In this document: positions 1-8,697 of the stretch, one piece after another | How the letters are laid out: every line of letters starts with the position of its first letter | How positions within the stretch are numbered: the stretch's first letter is position 1 | Source of the DNA: Denitratisoma sp. | Lineage (GTDB): Bacteria > Pseudomonadota > Gammaproteobacteria > Burkholderiales > Rhodocyclaceae | Direction of reading: 5' to 3' | Length of the DNA: 57,629 nucleotides | Assembly: GCA_032027165.1 (NCBI GenBank) | Contig: JAVSMO010000001.1 | Span: forward strand, 427,608 to 485,236 | Notes under the pieces: model-generated | Seen by the model: the letters and a program-made list of their open reading frames with translations, nothing else | The model's database searches: none | Told to the model about the DNA's origin: nothing | Translations under genes and position numbers: made by a program

Positions 1-792
1 CCCGACATGCCGGATGCCGTCGAGGGCATGGTCAGCCTGCGCGGCGCCCTGGTGCCGGTGGTGGATCTGGGCAAGTACGCCCATGTCGCCACCGAGCAGC
101 CGCGCGAGATCATGATCGTCACCGAATACAACGGCCGCACCCAAGGCTTCCTGGTCGAGGCGGTCGACACCATCCTGCGCCTGGACTGGGCGCAGATGAA
201 GGTGCCCCCGGAAATGATGACGGCGCGCATGGGCGGCCTGGTCACGGCCATCACGGAACTGCAGGACGGCCGCCTGGTCATGCTGCTCGACGTCGAGAAG
301 GTCCTTTCGGAGACGACGCATTTCGACGACGACCTGCTCTACCGCGACATCAAGCCGATCGGCCGCAGCGATGCCCTGGTCGTCTTTGCCGACGACTCCT
401 CGGTGGCGCGCAAGCAGGTGCAGACGACGCTGGAGCGGATGGGCGTCAAGTACCTCGCCGCGATCAACGGCAAGCGCGCCTGGGAGGAGCTGCAGAAGCT
501 CGCCGGCTACGCCGAGGCCACCGGCCGCCCGGTGCGCGAAGTGGTGAGCCTGGTGCTCACCGACATCGAGATGCCGGAGACCGACGGCTACATGCTGACC
601 AAGCTGATCAAGAGCGATGCGCGCTTCGCCGGCATACCCGTGCTGATGCATTCCTCGCTCTCCGGCATGTCCAACCAGCAGCTGGGCAAGTCGGTGGGCG
701 TGGACGAATACGTCTCGAAATTCGAGCCGCAGCAGCTGGCGGCCTCGATCACCCGGCTGCTGCAACAGCCCTCCGTCAAGGCGGCCGCCTGA
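1..792 (+). CDS. cheV: chemotaxis coupling protein CheV, first copy (5' truncated by window edge)
   Basis: CheV joins a CheW-like coupling domain to a response-regulator receiver and links chemoreceptors to CheA at the membrane arrays. The reading frame is open from base 1, so the true start lies outside the window. The visible part holds most of the CheW domain (VSLRGALVPVVDLGKY, then TEYNGRTQGFLVEAVD) followed by a receiver with the acidic pair in VVFADDSS and a phospho-acceptor Asp in LTDIEMPETDGY. It lies 23 bp before a second cheV with about the same architecture, so the two look like a tandem duplication. Which receptors each copy serves cannot be told from sequence. Confidence 0.93.
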   Translation, partial: PDMPDAVEGMVSLRGALVPVVDLGKYAHVATEQPREIMIVTEYNGRTQGFLVEAVDTILRLDWAQMKVPPEMMTARMGGLVTAITELQDGRLVMLLDVEKVLSETTHFDDDLLYRDIKPIGRSDALVVFADDSSVARKQVQTTLERMGVKYLAAINGKRAWEELQKLAGYAEATGRPVREVVSLVLTDIEMPETDGYMLTKLIKSDARFAGIPVLMHSSLSGMSNQQLGKSVGVDEYVSKFEPQQLAASITRLLQQPSVKAAA

Positions 793-815
793 GCGACCGC
801 ACGAACGACAAGGAT

Positions 816-1796
816 ATGACGATGGATCGAGCAGACAACTCGCTACTGGAAAGCGTGGATGCGCGCACCCGGCTGGCCGGTTCCAACCGCATGGAGATCC
901 TGCTGTTCTCGCTCGGCACCAGCGAAATCTTCGGCATCAACGTCTTCAAGGTGCGCGAAGTCACCCGCACGCCGATGATCACCCGTTCGCCGAACATGCC
1001 GTCCGGCGTCGAAGGCCTGATCTCGCTGCGCGGCAACGTGATCCCGGTCGTCTCGCTGGGCCGGGTGCTCAACCTCGCCGGCGCGCCGCAGGAACTGGGC
1101 GGCACCATGATGGTGACCGAGTACAACAAGCGCACCCTGGGCTTCCTGGTGAACGATGTCGACCGCATCATCCGCGTCGAGTGGGACAAGGTGCGCGCCC
1201 CCGAGGGGCTGGTGTCCTCCAGCCAGAGCTTCATCACGGCGATCACCGAGCTGCCGCCCGACTCCGGGGCGGGCCAGCCCGGCCGCCTGGTGTCGATCCT
1301 CGACGTCGAGCAGATCATGGCCTCGACCTTCGGCGAGCCGCCGGTGGTCAGCCTGGCACCGGTGCAGGACGACATCGAACACCACATCTTCTTCGTCGAC
1401 GATTCCGCCGTGGCGCGCAAAAAGATCACCGAGGTGCTCGACCAGCTCGGCGTCAGGCACAAGCACGCCCTCAACGGACTCGAGGCCTGGACGCGCCTGT
1501 CCGGCATGGCCTCCCACGCCCAGCAGACCGGCGGCAGCGTGGCGGACGAACTGGACATCATCCTGGTCGATGCCGAAATGCCGGAAATGGACGGCTACGT
1601 GCTGACCCGCCACATCAAGAGCGACCCGCGCTTCGACGGCATCCCGGTGGTCATGCATTCCTCGCTGTCCTCGGAAGCCAACCGCGCCATGGGCAAGAGC
1701 GTCGGCGTGGATGCCTATGTCGCCAAGTTCGATGCCGAAATCCTGGCGGACACGCTGCGCCCGCTGTTGAGCAAGTCGCATGCACGCAAGGAGTGA
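816..1796 (+). CDS. cheV: chemotaxis coupling protein CheV, second copy
   Basis: Full-length 326-residue CheV. The CheW-like domain spans about residues 20-170 (LFSLGTSEIFGINVFKVREV, then LISLRGNVIPVVSLG). The receiver spans about 190-320, with FFVDDSAVARKK, phospho-acceptor Asp near 252 in ILVDAEMPEMDGY, and a conserved Lys in YVAKFD. It starts 23 bp after the first cheV and is followed 12 bp later by cheY. The two CheV proteins share the receiver's GYxLTxxIKSD and MHSSLS stretches closely and differ more in the linker. The ATG at 816 is preceded by an AAGGAT ribosome site. Phosphorylation of the receiver is thought to help adaptation in CheV proteins generally. Confidence 0.97.
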   Translation: MTMDRADNSLLESVDARTRLAGSNRMEILLFSLGTSEIFGINVFKVREVTRTPMITRSPNMPSGVEGLISLRGNVIPVVSLGRVLNLAGAPQELGGTMMVTEYNKRTLGFLVNDVDRIIRVEWDKVRAPEGLVSSSQSFITAITELPPDSGAGQPGRLVSILDVEQIMASTFGEPPVVSLAPVQDDIEHHIFFVDDSAVARKKITEVLDQLGVRHKHALNGLEAWTRLSGMASHAQQTGGSVADELDIILVDAEMPEMDGYVLTRHIKSDPRFDGIPVVMHSSLSSEANRAMGKSVGVDAYVAKFDAEILADTLRPLLSKSHARKE

Positions 1797-1808
1797 TAGG
1801 AGAAAGCC

Positions 1809-2207
1809 ATGCCTGATATGAAGATGAAATTTCTCGTCGTTGACGATTTTTCGACCATGCGCCGCATCGTGCGCAACCTGCTCAAGGAGCTGGGCTTCCT
1901 CAACGTCGACGAGGCCGAGGACGGCGCCATCGCCTACGGCAAGCTGACCGGCGAGCATTTCGACTTCGTCGTCACCGACTGGAACATGCCGAACATGGAC
2001 GGCCTCACCCTGCTCAAGCAGATCCGTGCCAATCCGCAGCTGAAGCACCTGCCGGTGCTGATGATCACCGCCGAGGCGAAGAAGGAGAACATCATCGCCG
2101 CCGCCCAGGAGGGCGCCAGCGGCTACATCGTCAAGCCCTTCACGGCGGCGACGCTCAACGAGAAGCTCAGCAAGATCTTCGAGAAACTCGAGAAGGAAGC
2201 CGCCTGA
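1809..2207 (+). CDS. cheY: chemotaxis response regulator CheY
   Basis: Single-domain receiver of 132 residues that, when phosphorylated by CheA, binds FliM and changes flagellar rotation. Key residues are visible: acidic pair D12-D13 in LVVDDFS, phospho-acceptor D57 in [12 protein letters not shown], Thr in LMITAEA and Lys in GYIVKPF. The sequence is close to the enterobacterial CheY pattern. It sits directly before cheZ and cheA, matching its phosphatase and kinase. A GGAGAAAG ribosome site precedes the ATG. Confidence 0.98.
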   Translation: MPDMKMKFLVVDDFSTMRRIVRNLLKELGFLNVDEAEDGAIAYGKLTGEHFDFVVTDWNMPNMDGLTLLKQIRANPQLKHLPVLMITAEAKKENIIAAAQEGASGYIVKPFTAATLNEKLSKIFEKLEKEAA

Positions 2208-2244
2208 GGGCGCCGCTTCGCACGGGACGATACGGGAGAAGAAA

Positions 2245-3126
2245 ATGTCCAAGCGATTCAAGTTCGACGATTCCGGCGATTCCGACGAACTCCAGGCTCT
2301 GTTCGACAGCATAGCCAAGCAACCGCCCGCGCGCCCGGCGCCCGCTCCGGCGAAGGAGCCGCATGTCGAGGTGGTCGGCGGCACCGCGGCGGCGGGCGAC
2401 TCGCCCGAACTGGAGGCACTGTTCGACAGCGTGGCCGGCCAGGTGGCGCAGCCGGCCAGGGCGGCCGCCCCGGCGGGGGCCGACGCCGGCCACGGCTGCG
2501 ACGCCCCGAAGGAAGCCCCCTTGGGGGACAACGTCTTCCAGCGCATCGGCCACATGACGCGCCAGTTGCACGACACGCTGCGCGAGCTCGGCTACAACCA
2601 TGCGCTGGAAGAGGCGGCGAAGGCGATTCCCGACGCGCGCCAGCGCCTGGCCTACGTCGCCCAGATGACCGAGCAGGCGGCCAGCCGCGTGCTCAACGCC
2701 ACCGACGTCGCGCGGCCGATCCAGGACGGCCTGCAGGCGCAGGCGGCCGCGCTGTCCGGCCGCTGGGACCGCCTGTTCGGCGGCGACCTGTCGGTCGACG
2801 AGTTCAAGGCGCTGGCCGGCGACACGCGCAGCTACCTTGCCGCGGTGCCGGCGCAGACCGCCGCCACCAACGACCAGCTCATGGAAATCATGATGGCGCA
2901 GGATTTCCAGGACCTCACCGGCCAGGTCATCAAGAAGGTCGTCGACCTGGCGCAGCGCATGGAATCCGAGCTGCTGCAGGTCCTGCTCGAAGCCATGCCG
3001 CAGGACATGAAGTTCGAAGCGCCCGAAGGATTGATGAACGGGCCGGTGGTGAACGCGGACGGGCGCACCGACGTCGTCGCCAACCAGGAGCAGGTGGACG
3101 ACCTGCTGGAGAGCCTCGGCTTCTGA
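2245..3126 (+). CDS. cheZ: CheY-P phosphatase CheZ with a duplicated N-terminal motif
   Basis: CheZ dephosphorylates CheY-P. The catalytic helix is recognisable near residues 216-232 (MAQDFQDLTGQVIKKVV, with the conserved D and Q), and the C-terminus QVDDLLESLGF is the CheY-binding tail seen in Escherichia CheZ. The 293 residues exceed the roughly 210 usual in enterics. The extra length is an N-terminal region of about 95 residues that holds two near-identical copies of ELxALFDSxA (about residues 15-24 and 55-64) separated by Ala/Pro-rich linker. The core helical hairpin starts near residue 97 (NVFQRIGHMTRQLHDTL). It lies between cheY and cheA. Confidence 0.96.
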   Translation: MSKRFKFDDSGDSDELQALFDSIAKQPPARPAPAPAKEPHVEVVGGTAAAGDSPELEALFDSVAGQVAQPARAAAPAGADAGHGCDAPKEAPLGDNVFQRIGHMTRQLHDTLRELGYNHALEEAAKAIPDARQRLAYVAQMTEQAASRVLNATDVARPIQDGLQAQAAALSGRWDRLFGGDLSVDEFKALAGDTRSYLAAVPAQTAATNDQLMEIMMAQDFQDLTGQVIKKVVDLAQRMESELLQVLLEAMPQDMKFEAPEGLMNGPVVNADGRTDVVANQEQVDDLLESLGF

Positions 3127-3140
3127 TCGCCGCTTCCAAC

Positions 3141-3165
3141 CGCCGTATCGCAGCGACTGACTTTT
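3141..3165 (-). repeat. dispersed bipartite motif, copy A
   Basis: Reverse-strand AAAAGTCAGTC, nine bases, CGGCG, in the cheZ-cheA gap, ending 10 bp before the cheA start codon. Its 26-base context resembles copy G at 28240 at about 22 positions. Confidence 0.7.
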
Positions 3166-3175
3166 GGAGTGAATC

Positions 3176-5065
3176 ATGAGCGACTTCTCGGGAATGGAAG
3201 AATTGCTGCAGGACTTCCTGGTCGAAGCCACCGACCTGCTGTCCGGAGTGGACAACAAGCTGGTCGACCTCGAGAAGAGCCCGCATGACCGCGGCCTCCT
3301 CAACGACATCTTCCGCGGCTTCCACACCATCAAGGGCGGCGCCGGCTTTCTCAACGCCACCGAGCTGGTCACGCTTTGCCACCTGACCGAGAACCTGTTC
3401 GACAAGCTGCGCAACGGCGAACTGGCGATCACCGCCGAGGCCATGGACGTCATCATGGCGGCGACGGGCACGGTGCGCGAGATGTTCCATTCCCTCGAGC
3501 AGGGCGTGCAGCCGCATGCCGCCGATGCCGGCCTGATCGCCAGCCTGAAGCAGGCCATCGCCGGCGAACTGGCGGCAGGTGCGCCGGCCGCTCCGGCCGC
3601 CCCCGCGGAGATGGCCGAAGCCCCGGGCGTGAAAACCACCGAGGGCGGCGCCCTCGACTGGAATGCGTATTACGCAGCCGTCACCGGCAAGGCGCCGGAG
3701 GTGCCGGCCGAGGCCGGCCGCGGCATTCCGCAGCCGCCCAAGCCGGACGAGGAGATCATCAAGGCGGCGATCGGCCGCCGCGCTTCCGACAAGCCCGGCT
3801 ACAGCGGCCCGACGGGCCGGCGCGAGAGCGAGAAGACGCGCGACAACTCGATCCGCGTCGACACCTCGCGCCTCGACCAGGTGCTCAACCTGTCCGGCGA
3901 GATCGGCCTCACCAAGAACCGCCTGAACAGCCTGCGCACGGAAATCCTCAGCGGCATGACCGGCGCCGAGACGCTGCAGGCGCTGGATGCCGCCGTCGGC
4001 CAGCTCGACCTGCTGGTGTCCGACCTGCAGAACGCGGTGATGAAGACGCGCATGCAGCCGATCGGCCGCCTGTTCCAGAAATACCCGCGCATCGCCCGCG
4101 ACCTCGCCCGCAACCTCGGCAAGGACGTCGAGCTGGTGCTGGCCGGCGAGGAGACCGAGATCGACAAGACGATGATCGAGGACCTGTCCGACCCGATCAT
4201 CCACCTCATCCGCAACGCCGTCGACCACGGCATCGAGTCGCCCCTGGAGCGGCTCGCCGCCGGCAAGCCGGAGAAATCCGAGGTGCGCCTGGAGGCGCGC
4301 CAGGAGGGCGACCACATCGTCATCCTGGTGGCCGACGACGGCCGCGGCATGAACGCCGAGAAACTGCGCGCCAAGGCGCTGGAGAAGGGCCTCATCGGCA
4401 ACGAAGAGGCCAACACCATGGACGAGCGCCAGAGCTTCAACCTGGTGTTCCTGCCCGGCTTCTCCACCGCCGCCAAGGTCTCCGACGTGTCCGGCCGCGG
4501 CGTCGGCATGGACGTGGTGCGCACCAACATCCAGAAGCTCAACGGCAGCATCGAGATCAAGTCGGAGCTCGGCAAGGGCACGACGTTCATCATCTCCCTG
4601 CCGCTGACGCTGGCCATCCTGCCGGTGCTGATCGTCAAGCTGGGCGAGCAGCCCTTCGCCGTGCCGCTGTCGATGGTGCGCGAGATCCTGCCCATCGTGC
4701 AGAGCGAGATCCAGGAGGTCGGCGGCCGCGCCACCATGGTCGTGCGCGGCGAAGTGCTGCCGGTCTATCCGCTCAGCTACCTGATCGGCTGGCCGCAGGA
4801 GGGCACGCCCGGCTATGGCGTGCTGATGCAGACGGCCGAGACCAGCTTCATCCTGGCGATCGACAACTTTGCCGGCCGCGACGACGCGGTGATCAAGTCG
4901 CTGGAAGGCTTCCGGCCGAAGGGCGTGGCCGGCGTCACCACGCTGGCGAACGGGCAGATCGTGCTGATCCTCGACGTCAAGGAGCTGCTGGGCGACCTCG
5001 GCGACAACCGCGGCGTGGCGCGACAGATATTCCTGCCGGGCAATGCGCTTGCCCTGGCGGCCTGA
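3176..5065 (+). CDS. cheA: chemotaxis histidine kinase CheA, apparently lacking P2
   Basis: CheA autophosphorylates on its Hpt domain and passes phosphate to CheY. The 629 residues show a P1/Hpt domain (about 1-105; H50 in RGFHTIKGGAGFL), dimerisation helices (about 222-285, SIRVDTSRLDQVLNLSGEIG), an ATPase domain with N-box LIRNAVDHGIE (about 345) and G-box VADDGRGM (about 386), and a C-terminal CheW-like P5 domain. The stretch from about 110 to 220 is Ala/Pro/Glu-rich and shows no obvious CheY-binding P2 fold, so phosphotransfer may go directly from P1. A GGAGTGA ribosome site precedes the start. Confidence 0.97.
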   Translation: MSDFSGMEELLQDFLVEATDLLSGVDNKLVDLEKSPHDRGLLNDIFRGFHTIKGGAGFLNATELVTLCHLTENLFDKLRNGELAITAEAMDVIMAATGTVREMFHSLEQGVQPHAADAGLIASLKQAIAGELAAGAPAAPAAPAEMAEAPGVKTTEGGALDWNAYYAAVTGKAPEVPAEAGRGIPQPPKPDEEIIKAAIGRRASDKPGYSGPTGRRESEKTRDNSIRVDTSRLDQVLNLSGEIGLTKNRLNSLRTEILSGMTGAETLQALDAAVGQLDLLVSDLQNAVMKTRMQPIGRLFQKYPRIARDLARNLGKDVELVLAGEETEIDKTMIEDLSDPIIHLIRNAVDHGIESPLERLAAGKPEKSEVRLEARQEGDHIVILVADDGRGMNAEKLRAKALEKGLIGNEEANTMDERQSFNLVFLPGFSTAAKVSDVSGRGVGMDVVRTNIQKLNGSIEIKSELGKGTTFIISLPLTLAILPVLIVKLGEQPFAVPLSMVREILPIVQSEIQEVGGRATMVVRGEVLPVYPLSYLIGWPQEGTPGYGVLMQTAETSFILAIDNFAGRDDAVIKSLEGFRPKGVAGVTTLANGQIVLILDVKELLGDLGDNRGVARQIFLPGNALALAA

Positions 5066-5076
5066 GGAGACCGGAC

Positions 5077-5376
5077 ATGGCCAACGCACGGGTTCGCGAG
5101 GACATGCCGGCGGAAGTGCCGGCCGACGCACAGGAGTTTGCGCTGCGCCTGATGCTGGAGGAAGCGCGGCAGATTGCCGCCCAGTCCCGGCTGCTGGCAC
5201 TGAATGCCGCCTTCGAGTCGGCCGCGGCCTGCCGCGACGCCGCGGCCGCCGGCGAAATGGATGCGCTGGGCGCCTCGGCCGGACGCACGGCGGGCGAAAT
5301 GGAAAGGATCGGCGCCGCCGTCGAACTGCTCATCGAGCAGATCCAGTCCGCCTCGGCCCTGTCGCAGCCGTTGTGA
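5077..5376 (+). CDS. small orphan protein with an MCP signalling-tip motif
   Basis: This 99-residue frame starts at an ATG 11 bp after cheA, preceded by GAGGAG. I do not recognise it as a named family. Residues about 32-50 read IAAQSRLLALNAAFESAAA, which closely mirrors the hairpin tip of methyl-accepting chemotaxis proteins ([19 protein letters not shown] in the aer-like gene downstream). The following [15 protein letters not shown] segment is absent and replaced by an Ala-rich stretch. The rest is predicted helix. It has no membrane segment. It may be a soluble piece that competes for or caps CheA/CheW contacts, or a decayed receptor fragment kept in the operon. The position between cheA and a receptor gene supports a chemotaxis role; function is inference. 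Confidence 0.72.
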   Translation: MANARVREDMPAEVPADAQEFALRLMLEEARQIAAQSRLLALNAAFESAAACRDAAAAGEMDALGASAGRTAGEMERIGAAVELLIEQIQSASALSQPL

Positions 5377-5397
5377 TTAATCCGGGGGCGTGCTGAA

Positions 5398-5748
5398 ATG
5401 ACGCCACCACCCCGAGGAAATCCGGACTTGTCCCGTTTCGACTTCGATGCCTGGCGAGAACTCGCGCTGCGCGACCCGGCGGAATACTTCCGCGAGCGGG
5501 AACGCACGCTGTCGGACTTCATCGCCGAACGGCCCGAATCCGAACAGGGCCTGCGCGACCTCCAGTCGCAGATCGACCAGGTGCGCGCCCTCTCCGGCAG
5601 TCCGACGAAGGCGGCGCGCGAACTGGCGCGCATGCTCGGCGACCGCCTCGAGGCGCTGGCCGGCCACATGCGGCAGCTCGACGGCCACATCGACATCCTG
5701 CGCGATGTGGCGAAACGAATACGCCCGGGACCGCCGGGACGCGGCTGA
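5398..5748 (+). CDS. DUF3135-like small protein
   Basis: A 116-residue protein with FDFDAWRELALRDPAEYFRERERTLSDFI near the N-terminus, which matches my memory of the DUF3135 pattern (FDxWxxLAxxDPxxFExxR). The remainder is charged helix with no membrane segment or signal peptide. Its function is unknown. It lies in the chemotaxis operon 21 bp after the MCP-tip orphan and 57 bp before the aer-like receptor. The family assignment is from pattern memory only. Confidence 0.75.
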   Translation: MTPPPRGNPDLSRFDFDAWRELALRDPAEYFRERERTLSDFIAERPESEQGLRDLQSQIDQVRALSGSPTKAARELARMLGDRLEALAGHMRQLDGHIDILRDVAKRIRPGPPGRG

Positions 5749-5805
5749 GGATAGAGCAGCCCCGGAAAACGGCATACGCTCAATCGCACCAGGAAAGAAG
5801 AAGAA

Positions 5806-7437
5806 ATGAAAATCAACCTCCCAGTCAATGACGTTGAAACCATCCTGCCCGAAGGCGAGTTCATCTATTCGCGCACCGACCTGAAGGGCGTCATCGTCGA
5901 GGCCAACGAAGCCTTCGCCCGCATCAGCGGCTTCACGCCCGAGGAGATGGTCGGCCAGTCGCACAACCTCGTGCGCCATCCCGACATCCCGCCCGAGGCC
6001 TTCGCCGACCTGTGGCGGGACATCAAGGAAGGCCGCCCCTGGCGCGGCATCGTCAAGAACCGGCGCAAGGACGGCGGCTTCTACTGGGTGGTGGCCAACG
6101 TCTCGCCGGTGCGCGAGGACGGCCGCATCGTCGGCTACCAGTCGGTGCGCGGCCGCCCCAGTCGCGAGGAGATCGCCGGCGCGGAGGCCGCCTACCGCCG
6201 CATCCGCGCGGGCGACAAGTCGATCCGCGTCGAGCACGGCCGCGTCGTCGGCAACCGCTCCGCGGCCTCTGCCGCGCTGACTTCCCTGCGCACCCGACTC
6301 GTCCTGGCCGGGCTGGCCGGCCTGCTGCCGGCGCTGCTGCTGCTCGGCCAGGACGCCGGGCTCGCCGTGCCGGCCGCGGCCGGCACGGCCCTGGCCGCAA
6401 TCTGCGGCCTGTATGCCCTGTATTTCCTCGTCGGGCCGGGGCCCTGCCTGATGCGCGACCTCGAGGCGACCGCGGACTGGCTCGACCGGCTCCTGCGTAC
6501 CGGCGACCTGTGCACGCGATTCCCGACCGCGCGCCGGGACGCCCTCGGCGAGATCGGCCGCAGGGCCGACCGCTTCGTCTCCAGCGTGCAGGCCATGCTG
6601 CAGGGGGTGAGCGACATCTCGGGGCAGGTCAGCCGCACCGCGCAGCACGTCGAATCCGGCATGCGCAACGTCGAGAACGCCGCCCACGCCCAGAATGAGG
6701 CCACCTCGTCGGCGGCCGCGGCCATCGAGGAAGTGACGGTGTCCATCGGCGAAGTCGCCGCCAACGCCCAGCAGACGCGGACGACGGCGGAAGAGGCTTC
6801 CGTCGCCTCGCGCAACGGCGCCGAGGTCACCGGCAGCGCCCGCGACGCCATCCGCTCGCTGGCCGAGACGGTGGGCCGCTCGGCCGGGCGGGTCGAATCG
6901 CTCGACAAGCGTTCCGAGGAGATCAGCCGCATCACCGGCGTCATCCGGGAGATCGCCGACCAGACCAACCTGCTGGCGCTGAACGCCGCCATCGAGGCGG
7001 CGCGCGCCGGCGAGCAGGGGCGCGGCTTCGCCGTCGTCGCCGACGAGGTGAGGAAGCTCGCCGAGCGCACCGGCAACGCCACCAAGGAAATCAGCGCCAT
7101 GATCGAGAGCATCCGCAGCGAGACCGCCGAGGCGGTGAGCGGCATGCGCGCCGGTGCCGGGCAGGTCGCGCAGGGCGTCGGCCTGGTCGACCGCGTGGCC
7201 GACGCGCTGAACGAGATCAACGGCGAGATGGAACGCACCGCGCGCATGGTGACGGACATCTCGCTCGCCTCCAGCGAACAGCAGAACGCCATGACGCAGC
7301 TGGCGCAGAACGTCGAGCAGGTGGCCATCATGACCGAGCAGAATGTTGCCGTGGTCGGGCAGACGAAGACGACGGTGGACCGCCTCGACGCGGTGACCGA
7401 CCGCATGCGCAAGGCGGTGATGCAGTACCGCATCTGA
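5806..7437 (+). CDS. aer: Aer-like PAS-containing methyl-accepting chemotaxis protein
   Basis: A 543-residue receptor without a periplasmic sensor domain. The N-terminal PAS domain (about residues 10-120; [56 protein letters not shown]) follows the Aer pattern, which in Escherichia binds FAD and senses redox state. Two hydrophobic stretches at about 165-185 and 190-210 form a membrane anchor. A HAMP-like region is followed by the signalling domain with tip [21 protein letters not shown] at about 383-403. Family knowledge suggests energy or oxygen taxis; the signal is not provable here. It is last in the chemotaxis operon and is followed by a terminator. Confidence 0.93.
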   Translation: MKINLPVNDVETILPEGEFIYSRTDLKGVIVEANEAFARISGFTPEEMVGQSHNLVRHPDIPPEAFADLWRDIKEGRPWRGIVKNRRKDGGFYWVVANVSPVREDGRIVGYQSVRGRPSREEIAGAEAAYRRIRAGDKSIRVEHGRVVGNRSAASAALTSLRTRLVLAGLAGLLPALLLLGQDAGLAVPAAAGTALAAICGLYALYFLVGPGPCLMRDLEATADWLDRLLRTGDLCTRFPTARRDALGEIGRRADRFVSSVQAMLQGVSDISGQVSRTAQHVESGMRNVENAAHAQNEATSSAAAAIEEVTVSIGEVAANAQQTRTTAEEASVASRNGAEVTGSARDAIRSLAETVGRSAGRVESLDKRSEEISRITGVIREIADQTNLLALNAAIEAARAGEQGRGFAVVADEVRKLAERTGNATKEISAMIESIRSETAEAVSGMRAGAGQVAQGVGLVDRVADALNEINGEMERTARMVTDISLASSEQQNAMTQLAQNVEQVAIMTEQNVAVVGQTKTTVDRLDAVTDRMRKAVMQYRI

Positions 7438-7444
7438 GCGTCCC

Positions 7445-7475
7445 GGCCGGGGCGGCACGCGCGCCCGGCCTTTTT
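7445..7475 (+). terminator. rho-independent terminator after the chemotaxis operon
   Basis: GGCCGGG pairs with CCCGGCC (7445-7451 with 7464-7470) and is followed at once by five T. It lies 8 bp after the aer-like stop codon. Confidence 0.85.
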
Positions 7476-7528
7476 CCGAAATAGGCGGTTAAACCCCGTC
7501 TATTCCCGCCGCTGTCCCTTGCCGGGGG

Positions 7529-7543
7529 CGGCAATAATCGCCG
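7529..7543. promoter_or_regulatory. CGGC-N7-GCCG dyad upstream of flhB
   Basis: CGGC, seven AT-rich bases, GCCG, extended by one GC pair on each side to a 6-bp perfect stem (7527-7545). It lies 18 bp before flhB. The same spacing recurs before flgB and in the fliO-fliN gap, so it may be an operator rather than a terminator; no T run follows. Confidence 0.35.
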
Positions 7544-7560
7544 CCATGGAGTAAAGGGCC

Positions 7561-8697
7561 ATGGCGGAAGATTCCGATCTCGAAAAAACAGAACCAGCGT
7601 CACCGCGACGACTTGAGCAGGCGCGCGAAGAAGGCCAGGTGCCGCAATCGCGCGAGCTGTCGGCTTTCCTCGTCCTGATCGCCGGGTCGGGCGCACTGTG
7701 GGTGGGCGGTTCCTGGCTGGCGCAGCGCATTGGCGGCGCCGTGTCGCGGGGACTGACTTTCGGCCGCGACGAGGCCTTCGATACAAAGGCCCTGCCTGCG
7801 CTGTTCCTGCATCAGGCGGGGGAGGCGCTTGCCACCCTGGGCCCGCTGCTGCTGATCCTGGTGGCGGCGGCCCTGGCCGGCCCCTTCATGATGGGCGGGC
7901 TGAACTTCTCCAGCAAGGCGCTGGCGCCGGACTGGACGCGCCTCGATCCGCTCAAGGGCTTCGGTCGCATGTTCTCCATGCACAGCGTCGGCGAGCTGGT
8001 GAAGGGGATACTCAAGGCGCTGCTGGTCGGCGGCGTGGTGGTGTGGGTCGTCCTGCATGAAAAGGAGCAGGTGTTCGCCCTGATCGGCCAGCCGGTCGAG
8101 GCCGGCCTGCATGCGATGGGACAGACCATCCTCTTCAGCACCATTGTCATCGTCGCCTCGATGGCCCTCATCGTTGCCGCCGACGTGCCGTTCCAGCTCT
8201 GGCAGTACCACAGCAAGCTGCGCATGACCAAGGAGGAAGTGCGCAAGGAAATGAAGGAGATGGAGGGCGATCCCCAGCTCAAGGCGCGCATCCGCAGCCA
8301 GCAGCGCGAGATCGCCCGCCGCCGCATGATGGCGGCGGTGCCGAAGGCCCAGGTGGTGGTCACCAACCCGACGCACTTCGCCGTGGCGCTCGCCTACGAC
8401 GAGAAGATGCCGGCGCCGCGCGTCGTCGCCAAGGGCCGCGGCGCCATCGCCCGGCGCATCCGCGAGATCGCGCAGGAGCACGGCGTGCCGCTGCTGGAGG
8501 CGCCGCCGCTGGCGCGCGCCCTGTATGCCCACACCGATCTCGACCAGACCATCCCGCCCGCGCTGTTCCGCGCCGTGGCCGAGGTGATGGCCTATGTCTA
8601 CCAGCTGAACGCCTGGCTGGCCCGCGGCGGCCGCGCGCCGCAGCTGCCCGCCGACCTGCCGGTGCCGGCGGAACTCGATCCGGGAGTCTCTGAATGA
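7561..8697 (+). CDS. flhB: flagellar type III export switch protein FlhB
   Basis: Inner-membrane export-gate protein that switches secretion from rod/hook to filament substrates. The 378 residues start EDSDLEKTEPASPRRLEQAREEG, the typical cytoplasmic N-terminus, followed by four membrane segments (about 30-210) and the cytoplasmic domain with the self-cleaving NPTH motif near residue 268 (VVVTNPTHFAVALAYD). Its stop codon overlaps the flhA start (ATGA). It is the first gene of the flhB-flhA-flhF-flhG-fliA-motCD run. A second, C-terminal-only homologue (flhX) lies at 44417-44704. Confidence 0.98.
   Translation: MAEDSDLEKTEPASPRRLEQAREEGQVPQSRELSAFLVLIAGSGALWVGGSWLAQRIGGAVSRGLTFGRDEAFDTKALPALFLHQAGEALATLGPLLLILVAAALAGPFMMGGLNFSSKALAPDWTRLDPLKGFGRMFSMHSVGELVKGILKALLVGGVVVWVVLHEKEQVFALIGQPVEAGLHAMGQTILFSTIVIVASMALIVAADVPFQLWQYHSKLRMTKEEVRKEMKEMEGDPQLKARIRSQQREIARRRMMAAVPKAQVVVTNPTHFAVALAYDEKMPAPRVVAKGRGAIARRIREIAQEHGVPLLEAPPLARALYAHTDLDQTIPPALFRAVAEVMAYVYQLNAWLARGGRAPQLPADLPVPAELDPGVSE
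7737..7761 (-). repeat. dispersed bipartite motif, copy B
   Basis: Reverse-strand GAAAGTCAGTC, nine bases, CGGCG, inside flhB and antisense to it. Its 29-base context matches copy D (14534) except at about two positions. Confidence 0.7.

Noticed and set aside
6261..6285. A thirteenth copy of the dispersed motif in the aer-like gene
   Set aside because: Only seven of eleven and four of five bases match; too weak to list.
7490..7515. TAAA...GCCG before flhB as a sigma-28 promoter
   Set aside because: Spacer is one base short and only half of each element matches.
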